From Aquipseudomonas alcaligenes_A (GTDB lineage Bacteria > Pseudomonadota > Gammaproteobacteria > Pseudomonadales > Pseudomonadaceae), in assembly GCA_048595745.1 (NCBI GenBank), contig CP184361.1: a stretch of 64,000 nt of DNA; one strand, given 5' to 3'. Position 1 is the stretch's first letter. Every line of letters starts with the position of its first letter. A model generated the notes under the pieces. It ran no database searches. It saw only the letters and a program-made list of their open reading frames with translations, and was not told the origin of the DNA. Of this stretch, positions 26,939 through 34,794 are shown piece by piece. The position numbers and the translations under genes were made by a program.

Positions 26939-27487
26939 ATGATCTTCGACGAATTCGACATCAAGTCGCTGATCCGCCCCGTGCCGGACTTCCCCAAGCC
27001 GGGCGTGGTGTTCCGCGACATTACCCCGCTATTCCAGTCGCCGCGCGCCCAGCGCATGGTCGCCGACAGCTTCATCCAGCGCTACGTGGAGGCCGATTTC
27101 AGCCATGTGGCCGCGATGGATGCGCGCGGTTTTCTGATCGGCTCGGTGATCGCCTACGAACTGAACAAGCCGCTGATCCTGTTCCGCAAACAGGGCAAGC
27201 TGCCGGCGGACGTGCTCTCCGAGAGTTACCAGACCGAATATGGCGAGGCCCTGCTGGAAGTTCACAGCGACAGCCTGTGCGATGGTGACCGGGTCCTGAT
27301 CTTCGATGACCTGATCGCTACCGGCGGCACCCTGCTGGCCGCCGCCCGGCTGGTCCGGCGCCTCGGAGCCCAGGTGTACGAAGCCGCCGCGATCATCGAC
27401 CTGCCCGAGCTGGGGGGGTCGCAGAAACTGCAGGACGCCGGTATTCCGACCTTTGCACTGACCGCCTTTGCCCTCGACGAGCACTGA
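26939..27487 (+). CDS. apt: Adenine phosphoribosyltransferase Apt
   Basis: A 182-aa purine salvage enzyme that joins adenine to PRPP to make AMP. The PRPP-binding motif VLIFDDLIATGGT is present, as are the flexible-loop RKQGKLPADVLSE residues. The ATG at 26939 is preferred over the GTG one codon earlier because the family begins MIFDEF. It lies 9 bp after anr and is probably cotranscribed with it, as in other Pseudomonas. Confidence 0.95.
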   Translation: MIFDEFDIKSLIRPVPDFPKPGVVFRDITPLFQSPRAQRMVADSFIQRYVEADFSHVAAMDARGFLIGSVIAYELNKPLILFRKQGKLPADVLSESYQTEYGEALLEVHSDSLCDGDRVLIFDDLIATGGTLLAAARLVRRLGAQVYEAAAIIDLPELGGSQKLQDAGIPTFALTAFALDEH

Positions 27488-27603
27488 GCAGGAACGACTA
27501 CCTGCTCAGCAGTTCGTGCAGCCTGGCGCCGATTGCCGCTGCCTTGTCAGCGCGGCCATTGATCAGCGCACACGTTTCAGCGAGCGCCAGTCGCAGCCGG
27601 CAC

Positions 27604-28752
27604 TCACAAGCCCATCTGCTTGCTGATGATCTCGTTCATGATCTCCCGCGATCCGCCGCCGATGGAGAGGATGCGGTTGTCGCGGTACAGGCGCTCTACC
27701 AGGCTTTCACGCATGTAACCCATGCCGCCGAGGATCTGCACCGCATCGTAGGTGATGCGATCAGCCACGTCGGTGGCGAAGTTCTTGGCCATGGAGATTT
27801 CCTTGATCACGCTCTTGCCGGCGGCCATCTTCGCCGCCTGGCGGTAGGTGAACTCGCGAGACACTTCCAGTTGGGTGGCCATCTCGGCCAGGCGGTGCTT
27901 GAGCACCTGGAACTTGCCGATCGGCTTGCCGAAGGCCTCGCGCTCGCGGGCCCAGCGCATGGCCTCTTCCAGGGCCATCTGCGAGGTCATGTTGGCCATC
28001 AGTGCCAGGCTCAGTCGTTCGCTCTGGAAGTTGGCCATGATGCAGGCAAAGCCCATGTTCTCGGCACCGATCAGGTTCTCCACCGGCACCTTGCAGTCAT
28101 CGAAGAACAGCTCGGCAGTGTCCGATGAGCGCCAGCCCATCTTCTTCAGCGAGCGGCCAACGGTGAAACCAGGCGTGCCCTTCTCGATCAGCAACAGGCT
28201 GACACCGCCGAAGCCCTCGCCGCCGGTGCGCACGGCCACGGTGTAGTAGTCGGCACGCACGCCGCTGGTGATAAAGGTCTTGCTGCCTGTCACGCGGTAG
28301 TAATCACCGTCGCGCACGGCACGGGTCTTCAGATTGGCCACGTCGGAACCGCCGGAAGGCTCGGTCACCGCCAGCGCCATGATCTTCTCGCCAGCCAGCA
28401 CCTCGGGCACCACACGGTCGCGCAGTGCTGGCTTGGCCCACTTGAGTACCGGCGGCAGGCCGATGTCCAGCGAACCGAGGCCGGCGACCAGGCCGCCAGA
28501 GCCGGAACGCATCAGTTCCTCGCTGGCCGCCACCTTGGCAAACAGGTCACCTTCATGGCTGCCGCCGAACTGCTCCGGGTAACCGATGCCGAGAATCCCG
28601 GCCGCCCCCGCCTTGCGGTACAGCTCGCGGGGGAACTCCTCGGCTTCCTCCCAGTCGGCGATGTGCGGTAGCACTTCGCGCTCGATGAAGCGGCGCACCG
28701 AGTCGCGTACCAGCTGATGAGAAGGATCGAAGTATTCCTGGAAGGCGGACAT
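27604..28752 (-). CDS. Acyl-CoA dehydrogenase (long-chain/isovaleryl-type active site)
   Basis: A 382-aa FAD enzyme of fatty or branched acyl-CoA oxidation. Signature segments are visible: VTEPSGGSDVANLKTRA (FAD site) and GGMGYMRESLVERLYRDNRI near the C-terminus. The usual C-terminal catalytic Glu position is replaced by the GGGSREIMNE stretch, whereas E245 in NFQSERLSLA matches the helix-G glutamate used in long-chain and isovaleryl-CoA dehydrogenases. The substrate cannot be told from sequence. The gene stands alone, and a CA motif abuts its ribosome site. Confidence 0.87.
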   Translation of the reverse strand: MSAFQEYFDPSHQLVRDSVRRFIEREVLPHIADWEEAEEFPRELYRKAGAAGILGIGYPEQFGGSHEGDLFAKVAASEELMRSGSGGLVAGLGSLDIGLPPVLKWAKPALRDRVVPEVLAGEKIMALAVTEPSGGSDVANLKTRAVRDGDYYRVTGSKTFITSGVRADYYTVAVRTGGEGFGGVSLLLIEKGTPGFTVGRSLKKMGWRSSDTAELFFDDCKVPVENLIGAENMGFACIMANFQSERLSLALMANMTSQMALEEAMRWAREREAFGKPIGKFQVLKHRLAEMATQLEVSREFTYRQAAKMAAGKSVIKEISMAKNFATDVADRITYDAVQILGGMGYMRESLVERLYRDNRILSIGGGSREIMNEIISKQMGL

Positions 28753-28760
28753 GCGGGTGG

Positions 28761-28776
28761 CTCCCGGTTGTTGTTT
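28761..28776 (-). promoter_or_regulatory. CA motif directly upstream of the acyl-CoA dehydrogenase Shine-Dalgarno
   Basis: On the mRNA strand AAACAACAACC is followed at once by the ribosome site GGGAG, 8 nt before the ATG. It fits the AAYAAYAA motif through which Hfq with Crc blocks translation of catabolic genes in Pseudomonas. The placement beside the Shine-Dalgarno is the classic arrangement. Binding is inferred. Confidence 0.55.
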
Positions 28777-28808
28777 GCCGCCACACTAACCTAGCGCTTG
28801 CTTGGTTT

Positions 28809-29387
28809 TCAATAGCCGCGCTGTTCTCGCAGCGCACGCGATACCCGCAGCTGCAGTTCGTAGGCCGGCCCCTCGACTGCCTCGAAGTCCCGCGTGTAGC
28901 GGCGGGCAAAGCCTTCCACGCCCCACGCGCGGTACTGCTGCACATGGTGCAGCTCGTGAGCCCAAAGCGCGACATCAAGCTCGGCGGCTTCAGCCTCGCG
29001 AAACACGATCAGGTCGACCAGGGTCACGGCCTGGATGTCGGGGTTCTGCAGCAGGGTGCTGGCAGCATCCAGCTGCTCGCCGCCGCCCACCCGGTAGCGC
29101 ACGGCATCCAGCAGCTCGGCCGGATACCAGGCCAGCAGCTGCTGGCGGATCGCCGTCGGCATCGGTGCGCTGCCGGCGGCCAGCAGTTGCTGACGTGACT
29201 GCAGAATCCAGCCCTGCAGGTTGCTGGCTGCCAGCTCCAGCGCCTGCTCCTGCACCTGCGCGTACTCCGGCACGCACAGGCAGCCGTAGAGACAGACCTG
29301 CACCTGGCCAGGTGGACAGGTGTTGGCACCGGCCGGCAGGGCCAGTGCCAGAAGCAGGGTACTCAGTCGAAAGGGCAGCAGGCGCAC
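28809..29387 (-). CDS. Secreted HExxH protein, DUF4157-like putative metallopeptidase
   Basis: A protein of 192 aa if it starts at the GTG at 29387, which places a signal peptide (FRLSTLLLALALPAGA) at the N-terminus; an ATG at 29471 would add 28 residues and overlap the upstream gene. A cysteine-rich patch CPPGQVQVCLYGCLC follows the signal. HELHH (H144, E145, H148 in this numbering) is a zinc-metallopeptidase signature and sits in the WAHELHHVQQY context of DUF4157. Substrate and role are unknown. It is the last gene downstream of the PepSY gene in an iron-signalling neighbourhood. Confidence 0.6.
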   Translation of the reverse strand: MRLLPFRLSTLLLALALPAGANTCPPGQVQVCLYGCLCVPEYAQVQEQALELAASNLQGWILQSRQQLLAAGSAPMPTAIRQQLLAWYPAELLDAVRYRVGGGEQLDAASTLLQNPDIQAVTLVDLIVFREAEAAELDVALWAHELHHVQQYRAWGVEGFARRYTRDFEAVEGPAYELQLRVSRALREQRGY

Positions 29388-29442
29388 GGGAAGTTCCAGG
29401 AAGAATTGCGGGGCGCCGGCTATGACCACGGGCACGGACAGA

Positions 29443-30633
29443 TTATCCCTGCTCAGCAAGCCGCCGTTCAACGCGCTGCGCCGTGAACAGGCGGGCGCGC
29501 TGTTTGCGCCACCAGATCACCATGCCGGTGATGCTGAGTACGGCAATGGCCAGGCCCAGCACGGCGATCAACACCCGCCCGGGGAAGCCGAGGATGCGCC
29601 CGCCGTGGATCGGTAGCTGCAGCTGGTAGAAGCGCTCGCCCAGGGTGCCGACACCGGGGATTTCGCGACCGATCACACGGCCGTCCTCGCCATGCACGAA
29701 GACCCAGGCGTTGCCCTGGTCGCTGGCATGGTCGCCGAAACCGGCACCGAAGAAGTTGTACTCGAAGCTGTAGTACAGCTCGGTAATGGGTTGCTGCAGC
29801 CCCAGGCGATCACCCTCCTCCCGCGCCAGCGCATAGGCCTGGCGGTAGTTCAGCTGCAGCTCGCCCAGCGCCTCCTTGGGCAGCCGGCCGCGCGCCTCGT
29901 AGGTACTCAGCGGTACCTCCGAGAACAGCGAAACCACGGGTTTGAACACGTCGGCCGGCAGGTTCATTGCCACACTGCTGACCGCCACCGGGGTCAGCAG
30001 CAGCCACAGCCACAGGCCACCGGCGCGGTGCACGTCGTGGTTGAGGCGCTGGCGCTTGATCTTCCAGGCCTTGCCCCATTTGCGCCAGAACGGTCGACCG
30101 CGCGGGAGGGTCAGCCACAGCGAGACCAGGCAGTCGATGGTCCAGAGAATGGCGACGATGCCCATCAGCAGGATGCCCCAATTGCCCGGCAGGCTGAGGC
30201 TGTAGTGGAACTCGAGGATAAAAGGGACGAAGTTCTCCCGAGAGAAACAGCAGGCGCCCCACTCCCGCTCGCCCAGCACGCTGCCGTCCGCCGGGTCGAG
30301 GTAGAACACCCGTGGCGCCAGCGGATAAGGCTGGCCGCTGGCCGGATCGGTGCGCGGCACGGTGGCCAGCAGCGCCGAATGGCCGGGTTCGTCCGGCTGT
30401 TCCAGATACCAGACCAGGCGCTGCGGATGAGCCGCCTCCAGCCGCTCGATCAGGCTCGGGCCGTCCATGCGCGCCGTGGCGGTGTGATCGGTCTGGTAGA
30501 ACTGCGGGTTAAGCCACTCATCCAGTTCGTGGTGGAAGGCCAGCACGCTGCCGGTCACACCGGCCAGGGCGAGGAACACCGCAGTAGCCAGCCCGAGGTA
30601 ACGGTGCAGCCGGACCAGAATGTTGCGCATCAT
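29443..30633 (-). CDS. PepSY-associated membrane protein (siderophore/iron uptake linked)
   Basis: A 396-aa protein with about four membrane segments: one at residues 10-32 containing the typical RLHRYLGL start, others near 150-175 and 200-222, and one near the C-terminus. A large periplasmic PepSY-type region lies between. Such proteins often stand beside TonB receptors and in some systems reduce iron-siderophore complexes; here that is inferred from position only. The gene starts 25 bp after the terminator of the receptor gene. Confidence 0.8.
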   Translation of the reverse strand: MMRNILVRLHRYLGLATAVFLALAGVTGSVLAFHHELDEWLNPQFYQTDHTATARMDGPSLIERLEAAHPQRLVWYLEQPDEPGHSALLATVPRTDPASGQPYPLAPRVFYLDPADGSVLGEREWGACCFSRENFVPFILEFHYSLSLPGNWGILLMGIVAILWTIDCLVSLWLTLPRGRPFWRKWGKAWKIKRQRLNHDVHRAGGLWLWLLLTPVAVSSVAMNLPADVFKPVVSLFSEVPLSTYEARGRLPKEALGELQLNYRQAYALAREEGDRLGLQQPITELYYSFEYNFFGAGFGDHASDQGNAWVFVHGEDGRVIGREIPGVGTLGERFYQLQLPIHGGRILGFPGRVLIAVLGLAIAVLSITGMVIWWRKQRARLFTAQRVERRLAEQG

Positions 30634-30657
30634 GATTTTCCGTCTCGCAAACAGCAG

Positions 30658-30685
30658 AAAACCGCCGTCTCTGGCGAGACGGCGG
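30658..30685 (-). terminator. Intrinsic terminator of the TonB receptor gene
   Basis: A perfect 10-bp stem (plus-strand CCGCCGTCTC, loop TGGC, GAGACGGCGG) followed on the minus strand by TTTT. It lies 13 bp after the receptor stop codon and just before the PepSY gene, so it separates or attenuates the two. Confidence 0.82.
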
Positions 30686-30698
30686 CCATTGCGCTGGG

Positions 30699-33164
30699 TC
30701 AGAACTTCTGGGTGACGGTGGCCACCACGGTACGCTCCTCGCCCAGGTAGCAGGCGGTGGCCGAATAGCAGGAGGCCACGTAGTACTCATCAGTGAGGTT
30801 GTTGGCGTTGACCCGCACCGAGGTGCCCTGCAGGCCGACGTGGGCCAGGTCATAGCTGACTGCCGCGTCGAACAGGGTGTAGGACGGCACCTGGAAGTCG
30901 TTCAGGTCGCTACCCTCGCTCTCGCCCACATAGCGGGCGCCAGCGCCGATGGTCAGGCCGGCCAGCAGACCTTCCTTGAAGCCGTAGTCGGCCCACAGGC
31001 TGGCCATCTGCTCGGGTGTCTGGTACGGGGTGTTGCCCTTGGCATCCACCACGCCACCGAGCGCGTCGAAGACGAAGTAGGACTTGCTGTATTCCACGTC
31101 ATTGTAGGTGTAGCTGCCCAGCAGCTGCAGGTTGTCGGTGACCTGCACGCGGGCCTCCAGCTCGACGCCCCTGGAATCGATGCCACCAACGCCCTTGTAT
31201 TCGTAGTTGTCGGTGAAGCTGTTCTCCTTGGCGAACAGGTTCTCCATCTCGAGGGTGAATAAGGAGATGGTGTACAGGTCGTCGGTGCCCGGCGGCTGGA
31301 ACTTCAGGCCTGCCTCCCACTGCTCGCCGGTAGTGGGCTTGAGGATCTGCGCACCATCGGAGTAGTTGGACGTGGGGTTGAACGAAGTGGAGTAGCTGAC
31401 ATAGGGCGAGAGGCCGTTGTCGAAGGCATACAGCACGCCGAGGTGGCCGCTGAGCTTGTCGCCGGTGTTGGCGTCCTTGGTGCCCTGCTGATCGTCGTCG
31501 ATGGATACGTCGTACCAGTCCTGGCGCAGACCGGCGGTGAAGTTCCAGCCGCCCAGCTCGATCAGGTCCTGCACGTACAGGCCGGCCTGCTTCTGCCGGC
31601 GCAGGGCGTCGCTGACGGTGGCCAGGGCAGCCAGGTCGTTGGCCGGGTATTGCGGATTGAACACGTCCAGCGGGGTCACCGAGCTGTAGTCGCGGTCGTA
31701 GCGCACCTTGTTCTTCGAGTACTGGTAGTCCAGCCCGGTGACCAGGGTGTGCTGTGCCGCGCCGGTGGCGAATTCGGCTTGCAGCAGGTTGTCGACGATC
31801 CAGGCGTGCAGGTTCTCCTCGCCACCGCTGAAGCCACGGGCCAGCTCGTTGCCGGTGGCGCTCACATATCCGTTGCCCCACACCTGGCTGTTTTCGGTGC
31901 TGGCGGCCAGGTAGCGGAAGTTTTGCCGCGCGCTCCAGGTGTCGTTGAAGCGGTGTTCCAGTTCATAGCCGAGCATCTGCTGGCTGCGCTTGAATTCCTC
32001 GATGTCCGGGTCACCCTCGAAGAAGCTGGCAGAGATACGCTCGCCGTTACGCGTGTGCAGGGTGCCGGAGGCCGGCAGGCTGCCGTGGTAGCCGCCATTG
32101 GGGTCTTCCTGCAGGTAGGCGTAGAGATTGAGCAGGGTGTCGTCACCGAGGCTCAGCGCCAGGCTGGGCATCAGCGCGTAGCGAGTCTCTTCGACATGCT
32201 CGACCTGCACATCGGTGTCCTTGGCCAGGCCGACCACGCGGTAGGCGACGTTGTCGCTGAGCGGGCCGGTGACGTCGAAGGCCGTCTGTTTGTAGTCATG
32301 GCTGCCGAAGGACACATCGATGCGGCCGGCCTGTTCGAACTCGGGGCGCTTGGTGGTCAGCGCTGCCAGACCACCCGGATTGCTGCGACCGTAGAGCACC
32401 GAAGACGGGCCCTTGAGCACATCGATGCGTTCGAGGAAGTAGGGATCGATCTGCAGGCTGGTAAAGGAGCCCGGATCGCCCATGGCCTTCAGGCCGTCGA
32501 TGATGATGTTGTCCACCGAACCATCGTTGATCCCGCGCATGGCCAGGTAGTCATAGCGATGGGTGTTGCCGTAAGGGTTGGTGAGCACACCGGCGGTATA
32601 GCGGGTAGCCTCGGCGACGGTACGCGAGCCCTGCTCCTCGATCTGCGCGGCAGTCACCACGGATACGCTCTGCGAAGTGTTCACCAGCGCCTTGCTGGTC
32701 TTGGTCGCCACGCTGCTGTGGGTGGCGTTGTAGCCGTCCATGCTGCCCAGCGCGTTGCCCAGGGCGAAGCCCTCGACCTCGGTGGTCTGCAGCGACAGGC
32801 TGGCGCCCTCGCCAACCAGGCTCAGCGAATAGCTGCCGCTGGCGTCACGCACCACCTGCATACCGCTGTCCTGCAGCAACCGGGCCAGGCCCTCATCCAC
32901 CGAGTACTGGCCCTGCAGGCCCTGGCTCTGCTTGTTGGCGGTGAGCTGGCCGTCGACAGCGAGGAGAATCTGCGCCTCGCTGGCGAACTGGCTCAGGGCG
33001 CTGGACAGCGGACCGGCCGGGATGGCGTAGCTGCGCAGGCTCTGCTCGGCATCGGCGGCCTGGGCCAGGCCGCCCAGGCCCGGCTGCAGGGCGGCCAGCG
33101 GCATGGCCAGCACGGCGGCGCGAATCGCCCGACGCAGGGCGTGCGGAGTAGTGGAGTAAGGCAT
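30699..33164 (-). CDS. TonB-dependent siderophore receptor with N-terminal signalling (STN) domain
   Basis: A protein of 821 aa from the ATG at 33164, which follows AGGGGGA. A long signal peptide is followed by an STN domain (about residues 45-125, SYAIPAGPLSSALSQFASEA onward) used to signal to FecR-type proteins. The plug domain has the segment SVSVVTAAQIEEQ, and the rest is a 22-strand barrel ending VATVTQKF with terminal Phe. It imports an iron-siderophore and reports substrate to the neighbouring FecR/FecI pair. The siderophore cannot be identified from sequence. Confidence 0.9.
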   Translation of the reverse strand: MPYSTTPHALRRAIRAAVLAMPLAALQPGLGGLAQAADAEQSLRSYAIPAGPLSSALSQFASEAQILLAVDGQLTANKQSQGLQGQYSVDEGLARLLQDSGMQVVRDASGSYSLSLVGEGASLSLQTTEVEGFALGNALGSMDGYNATHSSVATKTSKALVNTSQSVSVVTAAQIEEQGSRTVAEATRYTAGVLTNPYGNTHRYDYLAMRGINDGSVDNIIIDGLKAMGDPGSFTSLQIDPYFLERIDVLKGPSSVLYGRSNPGGLAALTTKRPEFEQAGRIDVSFGSHDYKQTAFDVTGPLSDNVAYRVVGLAKDTDVQVEHVEETRYALMPSLALSLGDDTLLNLYAYLQEDPNGGYHGSLPASGTLHTRNGERISASFFEGDPDIEEFKRSQQMLGYELEHRFNDTWSARQNFRYLAASTENSQVWGNGYVSATGNELARGFSGGEENLHAWIVDNLLQAEFATGAAQHTLVTGLDYQYSKNKVRYDRDYSSVTPLDVFNPQYPANDLAALATVSDALRRQKQAGLYVQDLIELGGWNFTAGLRQDWYDVSIDDDQQGTKDANTGDKLSGHLGVLYAFDNGLSPYVSYSTSFNPTSNYSDGAQILKPTTGEQWEAGLKFQPPGTDDLYTISLFTLEMENLFAKENSFTDNYEYKGVGGIDSRGVELEARVQVTDNLQLLGSYTYNDVEYSKSYFVFDALGGVVDAKGNTPYQTPEQMASLWADYGFKEGLLAGLTIGAGARYVGESEGSDLNDFQVPSYTLFDAAVSYDLAHVGLQGTSVRVNANNLTDEYYVASCYSATACYLGEERTVVATVTQKF

Positions 33165-33275
33165 GTGAATCCCCCTGGATAGCGATGGCATAGCGGGCAA
33201 AATCGCCCTAATGCGCTTGAAGCCAAGCCAGATGAAAAAAGGGGAACCACGAATGCGAAATATTTATATCCGCAC

Positions 33276-34220
33276 TCAAGTCGCAGCTGAATGGCGCGGC
33301 TCGATGCTGATCCACCACGGCAGCCGATGCACCACACGCACCGGCAGGCTGGCCTCCAGGGCGGCGTAGATGCGCTCCGGCTGCGCCAGCGGGAAGGCGC
33401 CAACCAGGCGCAGCTTGGCCACCCGCGGATCGCAGCCCAGATGTCCACGCTGGTGGCGGCTCAGCTCGGCGACGAACTCTCCCAACGGCATGTCATCGGC
33501 CTGCAGAACGCCGTGGGTCCAGGCCTGCTGGCCCTGGCGCAACGGCGCCGGGCTATCCACCCAGTGGGCATCGAAATAGGCCTGCTGACCCGCAAACAGG
33601 CTCTGCCGGCGGGCACCAATAATCTCCAGCGCGCCGATCTGGGTCGAGACCAGGTAACCGTCGTCCAGCTGGCGCACGGCGAAACGCCCGCCCTGCACCC
33701 GCAGGCGCGCATGGGCGGTTTCCAGCCACAACGGACGGGCATCGTCGGCCGCCTCGACCAGCACCTCGCCGCGGTACAGCATCAGGCGTCGCAGTTGGGC
33801 AGTGAAATCCACGTCCAGCGCGCTGTCGGTGTTCAGCCACAGGCGGCTGCCATCGGCCAGTTGGCTGTCACGTACCTCGCCCACCGCCGTGCGCTGGCTG
33901 GCCTGCCATTGCTGCCAGGGCAGTGCACGGCCGCCCAGCCCCAGCAGACCAACGCCCGCCACGATGGATAGCGCCTTGAGCGCCTGGCGTCGCTCCACTC
34001 CACGCGCCTGCAGTGCCGAACGCGCCGCCTGGCGCTGCGGCAGGCGTTCAAACTGACCGCTGATGCTCTCAACCCGCAGCCAGGCCTGGCGGTGTTGCGG
34101 CCGGGCCTCCAGCCAGCGCTGCCAGGCGAGCCGGTCCTGCTCGCTGGCGTGCTCGTCGCGCAGCCGGGCGAACCAGTCGGCAGCCTGCTGCAACACGGCA
34201 AAATCAATCGACTGGCCCAT
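33276..34220 (-). CDS. FecR-family anti-sigma/sigma regulator
   Basis: A 314-aa inner-membrane protein. The N-terminal DUF4880-type domain (AADWFARLRDEHASEQDRLAWQRWL) binds the sigma factor. A single membrane helix lies near residues 85-102, and the periplasmic FecR domain (GEVRDSQLADGSRLWLNTDS and so on) contacts the receptor STN domain. The gene begins 3 bp after the sigma gene ends, so they are cotranscribed. Confidence 0.9.
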   Translation of the reverse strand: MGQSIDFAVLQQAADWFARLRDEHASEQDRLAWQRWLEARPQHRQAWLRVESISGQFERLPQRQAARSALQARGVERRQALKALSIVAGVGLLGLGGRALPWQQWQASQRTAVGEVRDSQLADGSRLWLNTDSALDVDFTAQLRRLMLYRGEVLVEAADDARPLWLETAHARLRVQGGRFAVRQLDDGYLVSTQIGALEIIGARRQSLFAGQQAYFDAHWVDSPAPLRQGQQAWTHGVLQADDMPLGEFVAELSRHQRGHLGCDPRVAKLRLVGAFPLAQPERIYAALEASLPVRVVHRLPWWISIEPRHSAAT

Positions 34221-34223
34221 GCC

Positions 34224-34736
34224 TCAGTCCTGCGCCAGGGTCAGGCAATGGAGCATGGCCTGGGCCATGTACTTCTTCACCATACGCTCGGACACACCGA
34301 GCTTTACCGCAATCTGCGCGTAGGTCAGACCATCGAGCTGAGCCAGGAGGAAAGCATCGCGCACCTTGCCCGGCAGGCGCCGCAGCAGGGCGTCGATCTG
34401 CAGCAGGGAAGCCATGATCAGCTCGCGCTGCTCCGGTGAGGGGGCGTACTGCTCCGGCTGCTGGGCCAGGGATTCGAGATAGGCACGCTCGATGGCCAGG
34501 CGCCGCCAGTGATTGACCAGCAGCCCATGGGCGATGGTCGACAGGTAGGCACGTGGCTCACGCAGCGGCGCGAGATCGCGCTCTTTGCTCAGCAGGCGCA
34601 GGAAAGTGTCCTGGGCCAGGTCGGCAGCCCCCTGAGAGCAGTCCATGCGCCGCCGCAACCAGCTGATCAGCCAGCCGTGGTGATCCCGGTAAAGCTGCTG
34701 GAAGGTTTGTTGCTGTGAGACCGCGCTAACCGCCAT
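34224..34736 (-). CDS. ECF sigma factor, FecI family
   Basis: A protein of 170 aa with the start at 34736; the long open frame upstream runs through the Fur box and is not coding. Region 2 is seen as RDHHGWLISWLRRR...ADLAQDTFLRL, and region 4 as LDGLTYAQIAVKLGVSERMVKKYMAQAM with its HTH. It would direct transcription of the TonB receptor gene when FecR is signalled. Iron control through the Fur box upstream is likely. Confidence 0.9.
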   Translation of the reverse strand: MAVSAVSQQQTFQQLYRDHHGWLISWLRRRMDCSQGAADLAQDTFLRLLSKERDLAPLREPRAYLSTIAHGLLVNHWRRLAIERAYLESLAQQPEQYAPSPEQRELIMASLLQIDALLRRLPGKVRDAFLLAQLDGLTYAQIAVKLGVSERMVKKYMAQAMLHCLTLAQD

Positions 34737-34768
34737 GGGATACGTCTGCCGCTGGACGTGGAATTGGC

Positions 34769-34787
34769 GCGAATGGTAATGCTTCTC
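34769..34787 (-). promoter_or_regulatory. Fur box upstream of the fecI-type gene
   Basis: The minus strand reads GAGAAGCATTACCATTCGC, matching the 19-bp Fur consensus GATAATGATAATCATTATC at 12 positions with the hexamer spacing kept. It lies 33 bp before the sigma factor start, in the 58-bp gap after the regulator gene. Confidence 0.65.
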
Positions 34788-34794
34788 AAGTGTT

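Noticed and set aside
27498..27602. A minus-strand open stretch ending in TAG at 27500-27498, downstream of the acyl-CoA dehydrogenase, that reads like the C-terminus of a helical protein (LINGRADKAAAIGARLHELL).
   Set aside because: It is only about 35 codons before meeting the dehydrogenase stop, has no start codon or ribosome site, and GC-rich DNA gives such frames by chance. It may be a gene remnant but cannot be supported.
33165..33275. TAAAT followed by CGT upstream of the TonB receptor gene, like an iron-starvation sigma promoter.
   Set aside because: The spacing is about 10 bp rather than the 16-17 bp needed, so I do not call it. The cognate FecI-type promoter of the receptor remains unidentified.
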